From assembly GCF_006636215.1 (NCBI RefSeq), contig NZ_VIFM01000118.1:1-32509 (forward strand): a DNA stretch of 32,509 bases. The letters are read 5' to 3'. The notes under the pieces are model-generated. The model ran no database searches. It had not been told where the DNA came from and worked only from the letters and a program-made list of their open reading frames with translations. This document shows, piece by piece, positions 6,960 through 14,411 of the stretch. This DNA comes from Myxococcus llanfairpwllgwyngyllgogerychwyrndrobwllllantysiliogogogochensis. GTDB taxonomy: Bacteria > Myxococcota > Myxococcia > Myxococcales > Myxococcaceae. Numbering within the stretch: the first letter of the stretch is position 1; the number at the start of each line of letters is the position of its first letter. A program made the translations under genes and the position numbers.

Positions 6960-8393
6960 ATGGCCAAGCCCAAGTCCGGGGCCAAGAAGGCGACTCCCGC
7001 TGGAAAGACTGGCGCGAAGTCCGCCGCGAAGAAGGATAAATCCGCCCGGCTGGACCTGATCAAGAACGCGTCCAAGCGGGTCGCTACCTCGACGACGAAG
7101 CTGGTGAAGGGGGTCGGGGATTCGGTGACGAAGGGCGCGAAGGCCGCAGCGAAGAAGGCGGCCGTCGAGACCGCTCCCGAGAAGGAGAAGGTCATCGAGA
7201 AGGACAAGGCTGTCGAGAAGGAGAAGGCCGCGGAGAAGGCGCCTTCCAAGAAGTCAGCGGCGAAGCCCGCTCCCGCCGCGAAGTCCGCGACGGCGAAGGC
7301 GGCGGCTCCCGCTGCGAAGACTCCCGCTGGAACGAAGGGCACGACGGGCAAGGGCGCCGGAAAGGCCGCCTCCGCTCCCGCGGTTCCCGCCGTGGAGAAG
7401 CCGCGTCCTCGCGCCACCAAGCTGCCGCCCCCGGGCGAGCCGCTCACCAAGCGTGAGATGGAGCAGCTGCTCACCGCGGGCGAGGGTCGTGGCGTGATGG
7501 GCGAGGGCAGCCTCAAGGGCCGTCTGGTCGTCCTCAACGAGATGCCCAACCTGGTGGTGGTGGGGCGCGACAAGCGAGAGCTCACGTTCCTGCTGCAGGG
7601 ACCGGATCAGGAAGTCCTCCCCGCCTACGTGAACCACAAGGTCTCCGTCAGCGGGATGATCCGCAAGACGACCAACCACGGCGGCGTGGTGGACGTGCGC
7701 AAGTACTCCGCGAAGAAGCCGGAGGCCGAGGTCGTGGAGGCTCCGCCCGCGGACACCGAGCCCCGGCTGCGCTACCTGTCGCCCGGTGAAGTCTCCATGG
7801 TGACGGCGGCCGGCATGGGCGCGGGCATCAAGGGCTTCGCGGCCGTGCGCGGAAATCTGGAGATGAACGGCGAGGAGTTCATCCTCGTCGTCTCCAACGG
7901 CGGCACGCGCCAGCAGGTGTCGTTCCTCATCGAGGGCAAGGCCGCCGTCAAGAGCCTGCGCAAGAACGTGGGCCACACGCTGCAGGTCATGGGCGTGGTG
8001 GACAAGCTCTCCGGCTGGGGTGGTCGCATCACCGCGGAGAACGTGGAGCCGCGTCCGTCGGAAGCTCGCGCCGTGTCGCGCGACGAGATGGAGATGGTCC
8101 ACATCGAGGGCGAGGTGCCCACGTCCGTCGACGTGAAGCTCAACCACGGCCTCACCGTGCGCCTGCCCGAGCAGCCCGGGTTCACCTGGGCCATCGAGCC
8201 GACGGCGGCCAAGCGCGTGGGTCTGCGCGAAGCCAACTTCGAACCGGGCCCCAACGGCGGCTCGGCCACGCGCGAGTTTTTCTTCACTCCCCGAAACCCG
8301 GGGACTTTCGAGGTGGAGTTCTTCCTGGCCAAGGCGCTGACGCCGGGCCTGGTGGACCGCTCCTTCAAGATCAACGTCACGGTCAAGCCCTGA
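6960..8393 (+). CDS. Unknown protein: histone H1-like N-terminus, duplicated beta module, chagasin-like C-terminus
   Basis: Not a named gene. Residues 1-155 are Lys/Ala/Pro-rich with many KKA and AAK runs, like histone H1 tails, and include a KEK-rich helical stretch (74-93). Two related modules follow: about 183-250 and 289-364. They align at (E/Q)(L/V)(T/S)FL(L/I)(Q/E)G, then a hydrophobic-VSG/VMG line and a (N/S)xGG turn, suggesting a duplicated small beta barrel, perhaps OB-like. Residues 385-477 resemble the chagasin/I42 peptidase-inhibitor immunoglobulin fold (GLTVRLPEQPGFTW, TREFFFTPRNPGTFEVEFFLAKA), but the inhibitory NPTTG loop reads EQPGF, so inhibition is doubtful. There is no signal peptide, so it should be cytoplasmic. 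A nucleic-acid-binding role is inferred from the basic tail and the rnr neighbour 107 bases downstream. Confidence 0.85.
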   Translation: MAKPKSGAKKATPAGKTGAKSAAKKDKSARLDLIKNASKRVATSTTKLVKGVGDSVTKGAKAAAKKAAVETAPEKEKVIEKDKAVEKEKAAEKAPSKKSAAKPAPAAKSATAKAAAPAAKTPAGTKGTTGKGAGKAASAPAVPAVEKPRPRATKLPPPGEPLTKREMEQLLTAGEGRGVMGEGSLKGRLVVLNEMPNLVVVGRDKRELTFLLQGPDQEVLPAYVNHKVSVSGMIRKTTNHGGVVDVRKYSAKKPEAEVVEAPPADTEPRLRYLSPGEVSMVTAAGMGAGIKGFAAVRGNLEMNGEEFILVVSNGGTRQQVSFLIEGKAAVKSLRKNVGHTLQVMGVVDKLSGWGGRITAENVEPRPSEARAVSRDEMEMVHIEGEVPTSVDVKLNHGLTVRLPEQPGFTWAIEPTAAKRVGLREANFEPGPNGGSATREFFFTPRNPGTFEVEFFLAKALTPGLVDRSFKINVTVKP

Positions 8394-8399
8394 ACTTCG

Positions 8400-8423
8400 C
8401 TTCCTGGAGAAGGTTCCGGGAAG
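8400..8423 (+). terminator. Hairpin after the 6960 gene
   Basis: CTTCCTGG (8400-8407) pairs with CCGGGAAG (8416-8423) through eight pairs, one of them G-U, around an 8-base loop. It starts 7 bases after the stop codon. No T run follows, so it may be a weak terminator or a processing site between this gene and rnr. Confidence 0.35.
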
Positions 8424-8449
8424 CAGTCGGTCGCCGGGGGGTTCCCGCC

Positions 8450-8485
8450 CGGCCGCTTCGGGCTTACCCGTTCCCGTAGCGGCCG
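8450..8485 (+). promoter_or_regulatory. Nested hairpin just upstream of the rnr start
   Basis: CGGCCGCT (8450-8457) and AGCGGCCG (8478-8485) form a perfect 8-bp stem. Its loop contains a second small stem, CGGG/CCCG. The structure ends 15 bases before the rnr GTG. There is no Shine-Dalgarno sequence in those 15 bases. RNA-level control of rnr is possible but inferred. Confidence 0.4.
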
Positions 8486-8500
8486 AGCCGCGACCCCACC

Positions 8501-11500
8501 GTGAGCATTTCTTCCGACCTTCTCCAGCAGATCCTCTCCGACGCCGACCACCCGCTGGGCATCAAGGAGCTCCTGCGACTCGCGGGCCTGCACCCTGGCC
8601 AGCAGACCGAGCTCAAGCGCTCCCTCCGGGACCTCGTGCGTCAGGGCCACATCGTCAAGGAGGGCAAGCGCTTCCTGCGCCCCCAACCTCGGCGTGATGA
8701 CGGCCTGCCTGTTCCTCCCCCCATAGCTCCCGACGTGCCGGACGTCGTCGCCGTGCGCGGCGACCACCGACCCCGGCAGGAGAAGGGGCGCCCCTACGAC
8801 GCCCCCACGCGCGAACGCCTCACGGGCCAGGGTGCCCGAGGCCAGGAGGGCGGTGGCTTCAAGGGCCGCTCACCCAACGCCCAAGGCTCGCGAGATTTCG
8901 CGCGGACCGACGGCGCGCGTGGCCGCGAGCGCCGGGACTTCAACAAGCCGGGCTCGTCGCGTCGTGACGAGGGGCGCGAGCGCTTCGGTCATCGGGGCCC
9001 GCGTCGTCCGGCGTTCGGCGAGGTGTTGGACACGGTGGAGGGAATCCTCCACGTCCACCGCGACGGCTTCGGCTTCGTGCATCCGGTGGGTGGAGAGGGC
9101 GAGAACATCTTCCTGCCTCCCGCCGAGGCGCAGCGCGCGCTCGACAATGACCGGGTGGTGGTGGAAGTGGCGGGTCGGCCCGGCCGGTACGAGGGGCGCC
9201 TGGTGCGCGTCGTCGACCGTCGCCGCGAGCTGGCGGTGGGCGTCTACACGACGCAGGGCCGCCATGCGCTGGTGCTGCCCACCGACACCAGCCTTCCCGG
9301 CCCCATCCGCGTGCCGCAGACGCAGATGGCCCAGGAAGGAGACCTGGTGAAGGTGCGCCTGGGCGTGGGCGCGAACCTGTTGGAGCCGGGACGCGGACTG
9401 TTCGGCGAGGTGGCCGGCTCGCTCGGCAAGCCGGGGACTCCCAGCTCGGAAGTGATTGGCATCGCCTACTCGCAGGGCTTCTCGGACGAGTTCCCTCCGG
9501 AGGTCATGGACGAGGCGGACCGCTACGCCGTGAAGGTGTCGGAGGAAGAGGCGAGCGGCGAGCAGCGCAAGGACCTGCGCTCGATGCAGCTCGTCACCAT
9601 CGACGGTGAGGACGCGCGCGACTTCGACGACGCGGTGTACGTGGAGGACCTCGCGGGCGGGTGGCGGCTGGTGGTCGCCATCGCGGACGTGACGCACTAC
9701 GTGCGCGAGCGCAGCGCATTGGACGCGGAGGCCCTGCGTCGCGCGACGTCCGTGTACCTGCCGGACCGCGTGCTGCCCATGCTTCCGGAGCGGCTCAGCA
9801 ACGGCATCTGCTCCCTGCGGCCGGACGAAGACCGGCTGTGCATGGTGGCGGACATGACGTTCGACGCCCAGGGACAGCGGCGCTCGTCCACGCTCTACCC
9901 GGCGGTGATGCGCAGCGCGGCGCGCTGCACGTACAACGAGGTGCAGGACGTCCTCGACGGCAAGAGCGTGCCGCACCGCGATGCCTTCAAGCCGCACTTC
10001 GAGAAGATGATGTCGCTGGCCCGCGCGCTGATGAAGATGCGCAAGGAGCGGGGCGCCATCGACTTCGACATCCCCGAGCACAAGGTAGTGCTGGGCAAGG
10101 ACGGCCTGCCCGAGCGCATGGACAAGCGCGAGCGCAAGGACAGCCACCGGCTCATCGAGGAGTGCATGCTCGCCGCCAACGAGGCGGTGGCGCGCTTCTT
10201 CCAGGACGAGGGCCTGCCCACGGTGTACCGGTTCCATGGCGAGCCGGACCCGGAGAAGCTGGCTGCCTTCGGGGCGCTGGCGCAGGCGTATGGCTTCAAG
10301 CTGGTCATCGACGACGGCGTGTCCTCGAAGGAGCTGGATGCGTTCATCAGCCAGCTCACGGGTCACCCGGAGCAGCGGGCGCTGAACCAGCTCCTGCTTC
10401 GCTCGATGATGCAGGCCGTGTACACGCCGTCGAAGGTGGGCCACTACGGCCTCGCGGCGGAGCACTACCTGCACTTCACCTCGCCCATCCGGCGGTATCC
10501 GGACCTGCTGGTGCACCGGCTGTTGAAGGCGCACTGGGCGCGGGAGGGGCGCAAGCCGTCCCTGGCGATGTTGGACCGCGAGGAGGAGAAGCTCGAGGAC
10601 ATGGCCATGCAGTGCTCCGACAGGGAGCGCGCGGCCATGCAGGTGGAGCGGGAGGTGGTGTCCTTCTACGCGACCCTGATGATGAAGGACCGGGTCGGCG
10701 AGGAGTTCGCGGCCACCGTGGCGGCCATCACCGACTTCGGGTTCTTCGTCGAACTGGACGCCGAGCACGTCGAGGGTCTGGTGAAGGCGGAGACGCTGGG
10801 GCCCGGCTCGAAGCTGGACAAGCAGACGCACTCGCTCGTGTATCCGAACGGGCGGCGCGTGCGCGTGGGGCAGAAGCTGCGCGTGCGACTGCTATCGGCG
10901 AATCCGACGGCGCGGAAGATCGACTTCGACGCGCTCCAGTTCGCGGGCGAAGCGCCGCTGTCGCGTCATGAGGGTGGCGCACCCGCGCGTCGTCGCCCCG
11001 AGCCGCGCGAGCAGCAACTGCCGTACGGCAAGCCCAAGCCGGGCAAGCCCGGACAGTGGGAGCGCGACACGACCAAGGGAGCGCCGGCTCGCTCCTGGGC
11101 CGCGCGTGAGGAACCCTCTCGTCCTCGTGGGCGCTTCGTGCGCGAGGGGCGACGCGAGGAGGCCTCGCCTCCCCGCAGCGAGTCCACGTTCAAGAAGCCC
11201 TGGCGAGACGACACGGCGAAGACGCAAGCCGGTCTTCCGGGGGCTCGGTCTCCGGGAGAAGCTCACGGGCCGAAGCGGCGGATGTTCGTGCGGCCGGAGC
11301 AGGGCGCGAGCTCGGATGTGAGCAGCGCGCCCGTGCAGGAGACGCAAGAGGTCCGCGAGGAAACCGTTCCCGAGGTGCCTGACACGACGACGTCCTGGTC
11401 GGATCCGAGCACGAGCGAGAGCATGGGGGCGTCACCGCATCCCGGCTTTGACCGGCTGCGTGCGTTGGCCTCGCAGAGCCAGCCCGTGGGGAAGGGTGGC

Positions 11501-12304
11501 CGGCCCTCGCAGCCGCGTCATGGGCAGGGGCCGGGACGTGGAGGCAAGCCCGCGTCGAAGGACTCTCGCTTCAACCGCCCCGCATCCGTGTTCGTGCCTC
11601 CGAAGCCGCCCGCGGAGACGAAGCCCGAGTTCGCGCCAGAGAACTGGCAGCCTTCGGTTCCGCCCGAGCCTCCAGCGAAGCCGCCGGTTCGCGAGCAGCG
11701 AGAGCCCGCAGCGCGTTCGACGCCCGAGGTGGCGGCGGCGCGGCCCGCGGAGGTCCCCGCGAAGTCGCCTGAGCGTCTGTCGCCCCCAGCGGCGGAAGTC
11801 CGCGCTCCGCCTGTGTCCGAGTCGCCTGTGGCTCGGCCCACGGAGGTAGCCACGCAGCCAGGGCCCAAGAGCGAGAGCGTCAAGCCCTCGCCCGAGAAGG
11901 CACCGAAGCGCACGACCGCCGTCAAGCGTGGTGCGGCCAAGGCGTCCTCGGAGGCGGCCCCGGTGGCGCGTTCTCCGACCGCGAGACCGAAGGCGGTGGG
12001 CAAGAAGCCCGTCGTCACGGTGAAGAAGGCCGCTTCGGGCAAGGCTCCGGCTCCGGTGAAGAAGGCCGCGGCAAAGAAGGCCGCTCCTTCGAAGCCCGTC
12101 GCCAAGAAGTCGCCCAAGGCCAAGGTCGCGAAGGCCAAGGTGGCCACGGCGAAGCCGACCAGGTCCAAGGTGCCCAAGACCCAGGTGAAGTCGCCCCGGT
12201 CGAAGGCTCCCAAGGTCCAGGCGAAGAGCGCGGCGAAGCCCGGCAAGTCACCTGCGTCGGGTGGCAAGGGGCGCGGCGCGGTCAAGGGGCGGACGAAGCG
12301 CTGA
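8501..12304 (+). CDS. rnr: Ribonuclease R with long basic N-terminal linker and C-terminal extension
   Basis: RNase R degrades structured RNA from the 3' end. Order of parts: winged-helix domain 1-62, Arg/Gly-rich linker about 85-170, cold-shock domains about 173-310, RNB catalytic domain about 355-690, S1 domain about 731-813, then about 450 extra residues. The RNB motif TIDGEDARDFDDAVY carries the four metal-binding aspartates D368, D374, D376 and D377, so the enzyme should be active. The protein has 1267 residues, against 813 in E. coli. The extension is disordered and Pro/Arg-rich, and from about 1130 becomes a Lys/Ala/Pro histone-H1-like tail (VKKAAAKKAA, KAKVAKAKVA). The start is GTG 8501: a TAG at 8477-8479 closes the frame upstream, and no ATG or GTG lies between. 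It has no Shine-Dalgarno sequence. The tail may add RNA or DNA binding; this is inference. Confidence 0.97.
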   Translation: MSISSDLLQQILSDADHPLGIKELLRLAGLHPGQQTELKRSLRDLVRQGHIVKEGKRFLRPQPRRDDGLPVPPPIAPDVPDVVAVRGDHRPRQEKGRPYDAPTRERLTGQGARGQEGGGFKGRSPNAQGSRDFARTDGARGRERRDFNKPGSSRRDEGRERFGHRGPRRPAFGEVLDTVEGILHVHRDGFGFVHPVGGEGENIFLPPAEAQRALDNDRVVVEVAGRPGRYEGRLVRVVDRRRELAVGVYTTQGRHALVLPTDTSLPGPIRVPQTQMAQEGDLVKVRLGVGANLLEPGRGLFGEVAGSLGKPGTPSSEVIGIAYSQGFSDEFPPEVMDEADRYAVKVSEEEASGEQRKDLRSMQLVTIDGEDARDFDDAVYVEDLAGGWRLVVAIADVTHYVRERSALDAEALRRATSVYLPDRVLPMLPERLSNGICSLRPDEDRLCMVADMTFDAQGQRRSSTLYPAVMRSAARCTYNEVQDVLDGKSVPHRDAFKPHFEKMMSLARALMKMRKERGAIDFDIPEHKVVLGKDGLPERMDKRERKDSHRLIEECMLAANEAVARFFQDEGLPTVYRFHGEPDPEKLAAFGALAQAYGFKLVIDDGVSSKELDAFISQLTGHPEQRALNQLLLRSMMQAVYTPSKVGHYGLAAEHYLHFTSPIRRYPDLLVHRLLKAHWAREGRKPSLAMLDREEEKLEDMAMQCSDRERAAMQVEREVVSFYATLMMKDRVGEEFAATVAAITDFGFFVELDAEHVEGLVKAETLGPGSKLDKQTHSLVYPNGRRVRVGQKLRVRLLSANPTARKIDFDALQFAGEAPLSRHEGGAPARRRPEPREQQLPYGKPKPGKPGQWERDTTKGAPARSWAAREEPSRPRGRFVREGRREEASPPRSESTFKKPWRDDTAKTQAGLPGARSPGEAHGPKRRMFVRPEQGASSDVSSAPVQETQEVREETVPEVPDTTTSWSDPSTSESMGASPHPGFDRLRALASQSQPVGKGGRPSQPRHGQGPGRGGKPASKDSRFNRPASVFVPPKPPAETKPEFAPENWQPSVPPEPPAKPPVREQREPAARSTPEVAAARPAEVPAKSPERLSPPAAEVRAPPVSESPVARPTEVATQPGPKSESVKPSPEKAPKRTTAVKRGAAKASSEAAPVARSPTARPKAVGKKPVVTVKKAASGKAPAPVKKAAAKKAAPSKPVAKKSPKAKVAKAKVATAKPTRSKVPKTQVKSPRSKAPKVQAKSAAKPGKSPASGGKGRGAVKGRTKR

Positions 12305-12349
12305 AGCCTGTCGCTGACGTGTATCGAGGACGCTGGACTGGAGATTCGC

Positions 12350-13093
12350 GTGCTTCACCGTCCTCGCTACATGCCGGCCGACCTGTCTTCGGCGCCGCTG
12401 TCCTTCGCTTGGAGCAACGAAATCGCTGTCTCGTTCAGCGATCCGAACGCGCAGCCTCGGCAGTTGGTCGAGAAGATCTGGTCGCTCGACTACAAAGCCA
12501 AGGCGGCTCTTGGCCTGGCTTGCCTGGAGTGGGTGCTCTTTCGGCTGGATGGCCACACGGATGTCGGAGATCCGCTCCAGCGTGTCGAGGCCGCCTGGGC
12601 ATCCATCCTCGACACGGGCTATGCGAGGAGCCTGGATTTCGACGACGTCCGTGACGAGGTCAATCGCAAGGGAGATCCCGACGGGCCTCGCCAGAAGGCG
12701 CTGATCCTCCTCGATGACCTGCACTTCGCCTGGGGCAAGAGCCGCACGGCGCTCGAATGGACCGCGGTCAAATCCGCGCACCTCGCGCGCAGGGTGGTGC
12801 CCGCGTCGAGTGGGTACGAGGACTGGCTGGAACGCACCTTGGCCGCACTGAGCGCGGCCCATCCGTGCAGCGCTGGGTTCTCGCACAGCGCACGGACCTT
12901 CGACCATTCCGCCGAACCACCGATTCCGCGTGCCTGGTTCGAGTCGCTCACCGTGCCTCTCGATGAGGCGGCGGACCGCGCCGCATGGGACGCGTTCCTG
13001 CGGGGATTGGACCCGGCCGACAACCCCTACCTCGTGCTCGCGGACGAACTCCGCGCAGAGGGCTTCAGGGGCGAGCCGTATCGACTGGCCTGA
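12350..13093 (+). CDS. Uncharacterised 247-residue protein
   Basis: I recognise no family. The protein is acidic to neutral, rich in Trp and Leu, with no signal peptide, membrane segment or cysteine motif, so a cytoplasmic soluble protein is likely. Patterns that could help a search are EKIWSLDYKAKAALGLACL near residue 45, ALILLDDLHFAWGKS near residue 122 and the acidic C-terminal part DPADNPYLVLADELR. The GTG at 12350 has GGAG 7 bases upstream; an ATG at 12371 is the alternative. It follows rnr by 45 bases on the same strand, with no terminator visible between them, so cotranscription is possible. Its base composition and codon use match its neighbours, which supports a real gene. No function can be proposed. 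Confidence 0.78.
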   Translation: MLHRPRYMPADLSSAPLSFAWSNEIAVSFSDPNAQPRQLVEKIWSLDYKAKAALGLACLEWVLFRLDGHTDVGDPLQRVEAAWASILDTGYARSLDFDDVRDEVNRKGDPDGPRQKALILLDDLHFAWGKSRTALEWTAVKSAHLARRVVPASSGYEDWLERTLAALSAAHPCSAGFSHSARTFDHSAEPPIPRAWFESLTVPLDEAADRAAWDAFLRGLDPADNPYLVLADELRAEGFRGEPYRLA

Positions 13094-13181
13094 GCGCGCG
13101 CCCATTGGGGCCACTCGAGGCGCGCGACACTGCCACCTGTCCCGTGTGAATTTTTCTCCAGGGACCTCGTCCTGAGCGTGC

Positions 13182-13204
13182 CCATGGACATTGACGGTCC
13201 ATGG
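13182..13204. promoter_or_regulatory. Perfect 8-bp inverted repeat upstream of the lipoprotein gene
   Basis: CCATGGAC (13182-13189) and GTCCATGG (13197-13204) are separated by 7 bases. Arm centres are 15 bases apart. The repeat lies 34 bases before the lipoprotein ATG (13238), where an operator could sit. It is also able to form an RNA hairpin, but no T run follows. Confidence 0.4.
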
Positions 13205-13237
13205 TCAGTCCTCCTGCACAGTCCCCCCGGAGATGAC

Positions 13238-14065
13238 ATGTATTCGCGCGCCCTTGTCTCAGCCCTGGTTGTCTTCGCTTTCGTCGGTTGTGCCGGAATG
13301 ACCGTGACCACGACCTCGACGGGGCTCGACGGTAAGACCACCGTTCGCAGCTCGGACCCGGCGGAGCAGGCACGCATCGACGCGAAGGAGCGCGACAAGG
13401 AGGCCTACGCCAAGGCCATCGCCGAAGCACCTCGGCGTTCGCCCCAGGACCCCATCCAGGTCGCCGTGTTCGAGACGACGGTCGCCGAAGCGCTCTCCAA
13501 GGCGCTCGACCGGAAGCAGCTCGACGAATCTCTCCGGCGCGAACTCTCCGCCGACCCCCTGTTGCGCATCGTGCCGGTGACTGGGCTGACTGGCAGCGCG
13601 GCGCGAATCGGTGCGTCGGATGAGGATCGCATCGCCGCCGCCCGTGAGAAGGGCATTTCTCCGGATGTGTGGGTCATGCCGCATGTCATGCTGGAGGACG
13701 CGGTGGGGTCGAGCGGCGGGAGGCTTGTCTCCGTGAAGGCCTTCACGCTTCTCAGTGGCGTGGTGTCCGCGTACGGGACTGGCGCGACGCAGTCCAAGGA
13801 GCAGGGGACGGTCTTCCAGAACGCGCAGGTGGTGAGGAACGCGGCGATGAGCATTCGTGCCGCCGTCGTGGGGGGACTCGGGCCGAACCTTCCCGACCAC
13901 GAAGCGGTGGCCGCGCTGCAGGAAGAGCGTCGGCGGAAGGCGGCGGACACCATCGCGGAGCAGGCTGGAATCCTCCCCGAGGACGACACCGCCACCCGGA
14001 TGAGGAAGCTCATGGACCTGGCGAAGCAGCCCAAGCAGCCGGCTCAGTCGTCCGCGCAGGAGTAG
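13238..14065 (+). CDS. Lipoprotein with a possible LpoB/CsgG-like core
   Basis: The ATG at 13238 is chosen because GGAG lies 6 bases before it and the protein then begins with a lipoprotein signal: short charged start, hydrophobic core and the box FVGC, with C18 as the lipidated residue. A longer frame from 13178 would put the signal inside the protein. The stretch IQVAVFETTV...LDESLRRELSADPLLRIVPV resembles the alpha/beta start of LpoB/CsgG/TolB-N-type envelope proteins, but the match is only by eye. A charged helical region (about 45-70) precedes it, and the C-terminus (from about 222) is helical and Gln/Lys-rich. An envelope location is well supported; a function is not. It is 90 bases upstream of the DUF3185 gene. 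Confidence 0.8.
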   Translation: MYSRALVSALVVFAFVGCAGMTVTTTSTGLDGKTTVRSSDPAEQARIDAKERDKEAYAKAIAEAPRRSPQDPIQVAVFETTVAEALSKALDRKQLDESLRRELSADPLLRIVPVTGLTGSAARIGASDEDRIAAAREKGISPDVWVMPHVMLEDAVGSSGGRLVSVKAFTLLSGVVSAYGTGATQSKEQGTVFQNAQVVRNAAMSIRAAVVGGLGPNLPDHEAVAALQEERRRKAADTIAEQAGILPEDDTATRMRKLMDLAKQPKQPAQSSAQE

Positions 14066-14122
14066 GCAGGCGACGCCGTTGGGGGACGCCCCTCATTTCC
14101 ACCGGGCGCTCTCCTGGGGCGC

Positions 14123-14128
14123 TATAAC
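14123..14128 (+). promoter_or_regulatory. Possible -10 element upstream of the DUF3185 gene
   Basis: TATAAC stands out in GC-rich sequence 28 bases before the GTG at 14156. No recognisable -35 box lies 16-18 bases upstream of it, so the call is tentative. Confidence 0.3.
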
Positions 14129-14155
14129 GCTCTCGGTTCAACTCGAGGAGTCACC

Positions 14156-14377
14156 GTGGGAATGATTCGGCTCGTGGGAGTGATGCTCGCCGTCGCGGGC
14201 GGCGTGTTGCTGTGGACGGGACTGAATGCGCGCGAGTCGTTGACCGAGCGCGCGACGCAGGCCCTCACGGGCAAGTACAGCGAGAACACCACGCTGTACA
14301 TCGCGGGCGGCGGCGCCGCGCTGGCGGGCGGCATCCTCCTCGCACTTCTCGGCGGCGGCTCGCGCAAGCGTCGTTAG
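14156..14377 (+). CDS. DUF3185-type small membrane protein
   Basis: This 73-residue protein has two membrane segments (about 3-22 and 47-66), with a short charged loop RESLTERATQALTGKYSENTT between them. The arrangement, the Gly-rich second helix (AGGGAALAGG) and the ending GGGSRKRR are those of the DUF3185 family of small inner-membrane proteins of unknown function. The start is the GTG at 14156, with GAGGAG 5 bases upstream. It converges with the DUF4010 gene, leaving a 34-base gap. Confidence 0.82.
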   Translation: MGMIRLVGVMLAVAGGVLLWTGLNARESLTERATQALTGKYSENTTLYIAGGGAALAGGILLALLGGGSRKRR

Positions 14378-14411
14378 CCGCGGACCGACCCGCTCGACTC
14401 GGCCCCAGGGA

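Noticed and set aside
6960-8393. Reading the chagasin-like domain as an active cysteine-peptidase inhibitor
   Set aside because: The key inhibitory loop is altered and the protein has no signal peptide, so an inhibitor role is not supported.
8870-10831. 653-codon open frame antisense to rnr
   Set aside because: It lies opposite an intact RNase R with full catalytic motifs, has no recognisable domain and is Arg/Leu/His-rich, as expected of antisense frames in GC-rich coding DNA.
13151-13155. TTTTT run as a terminator after the unknown gene
   Set aside because: No stem of useful length precedes it.
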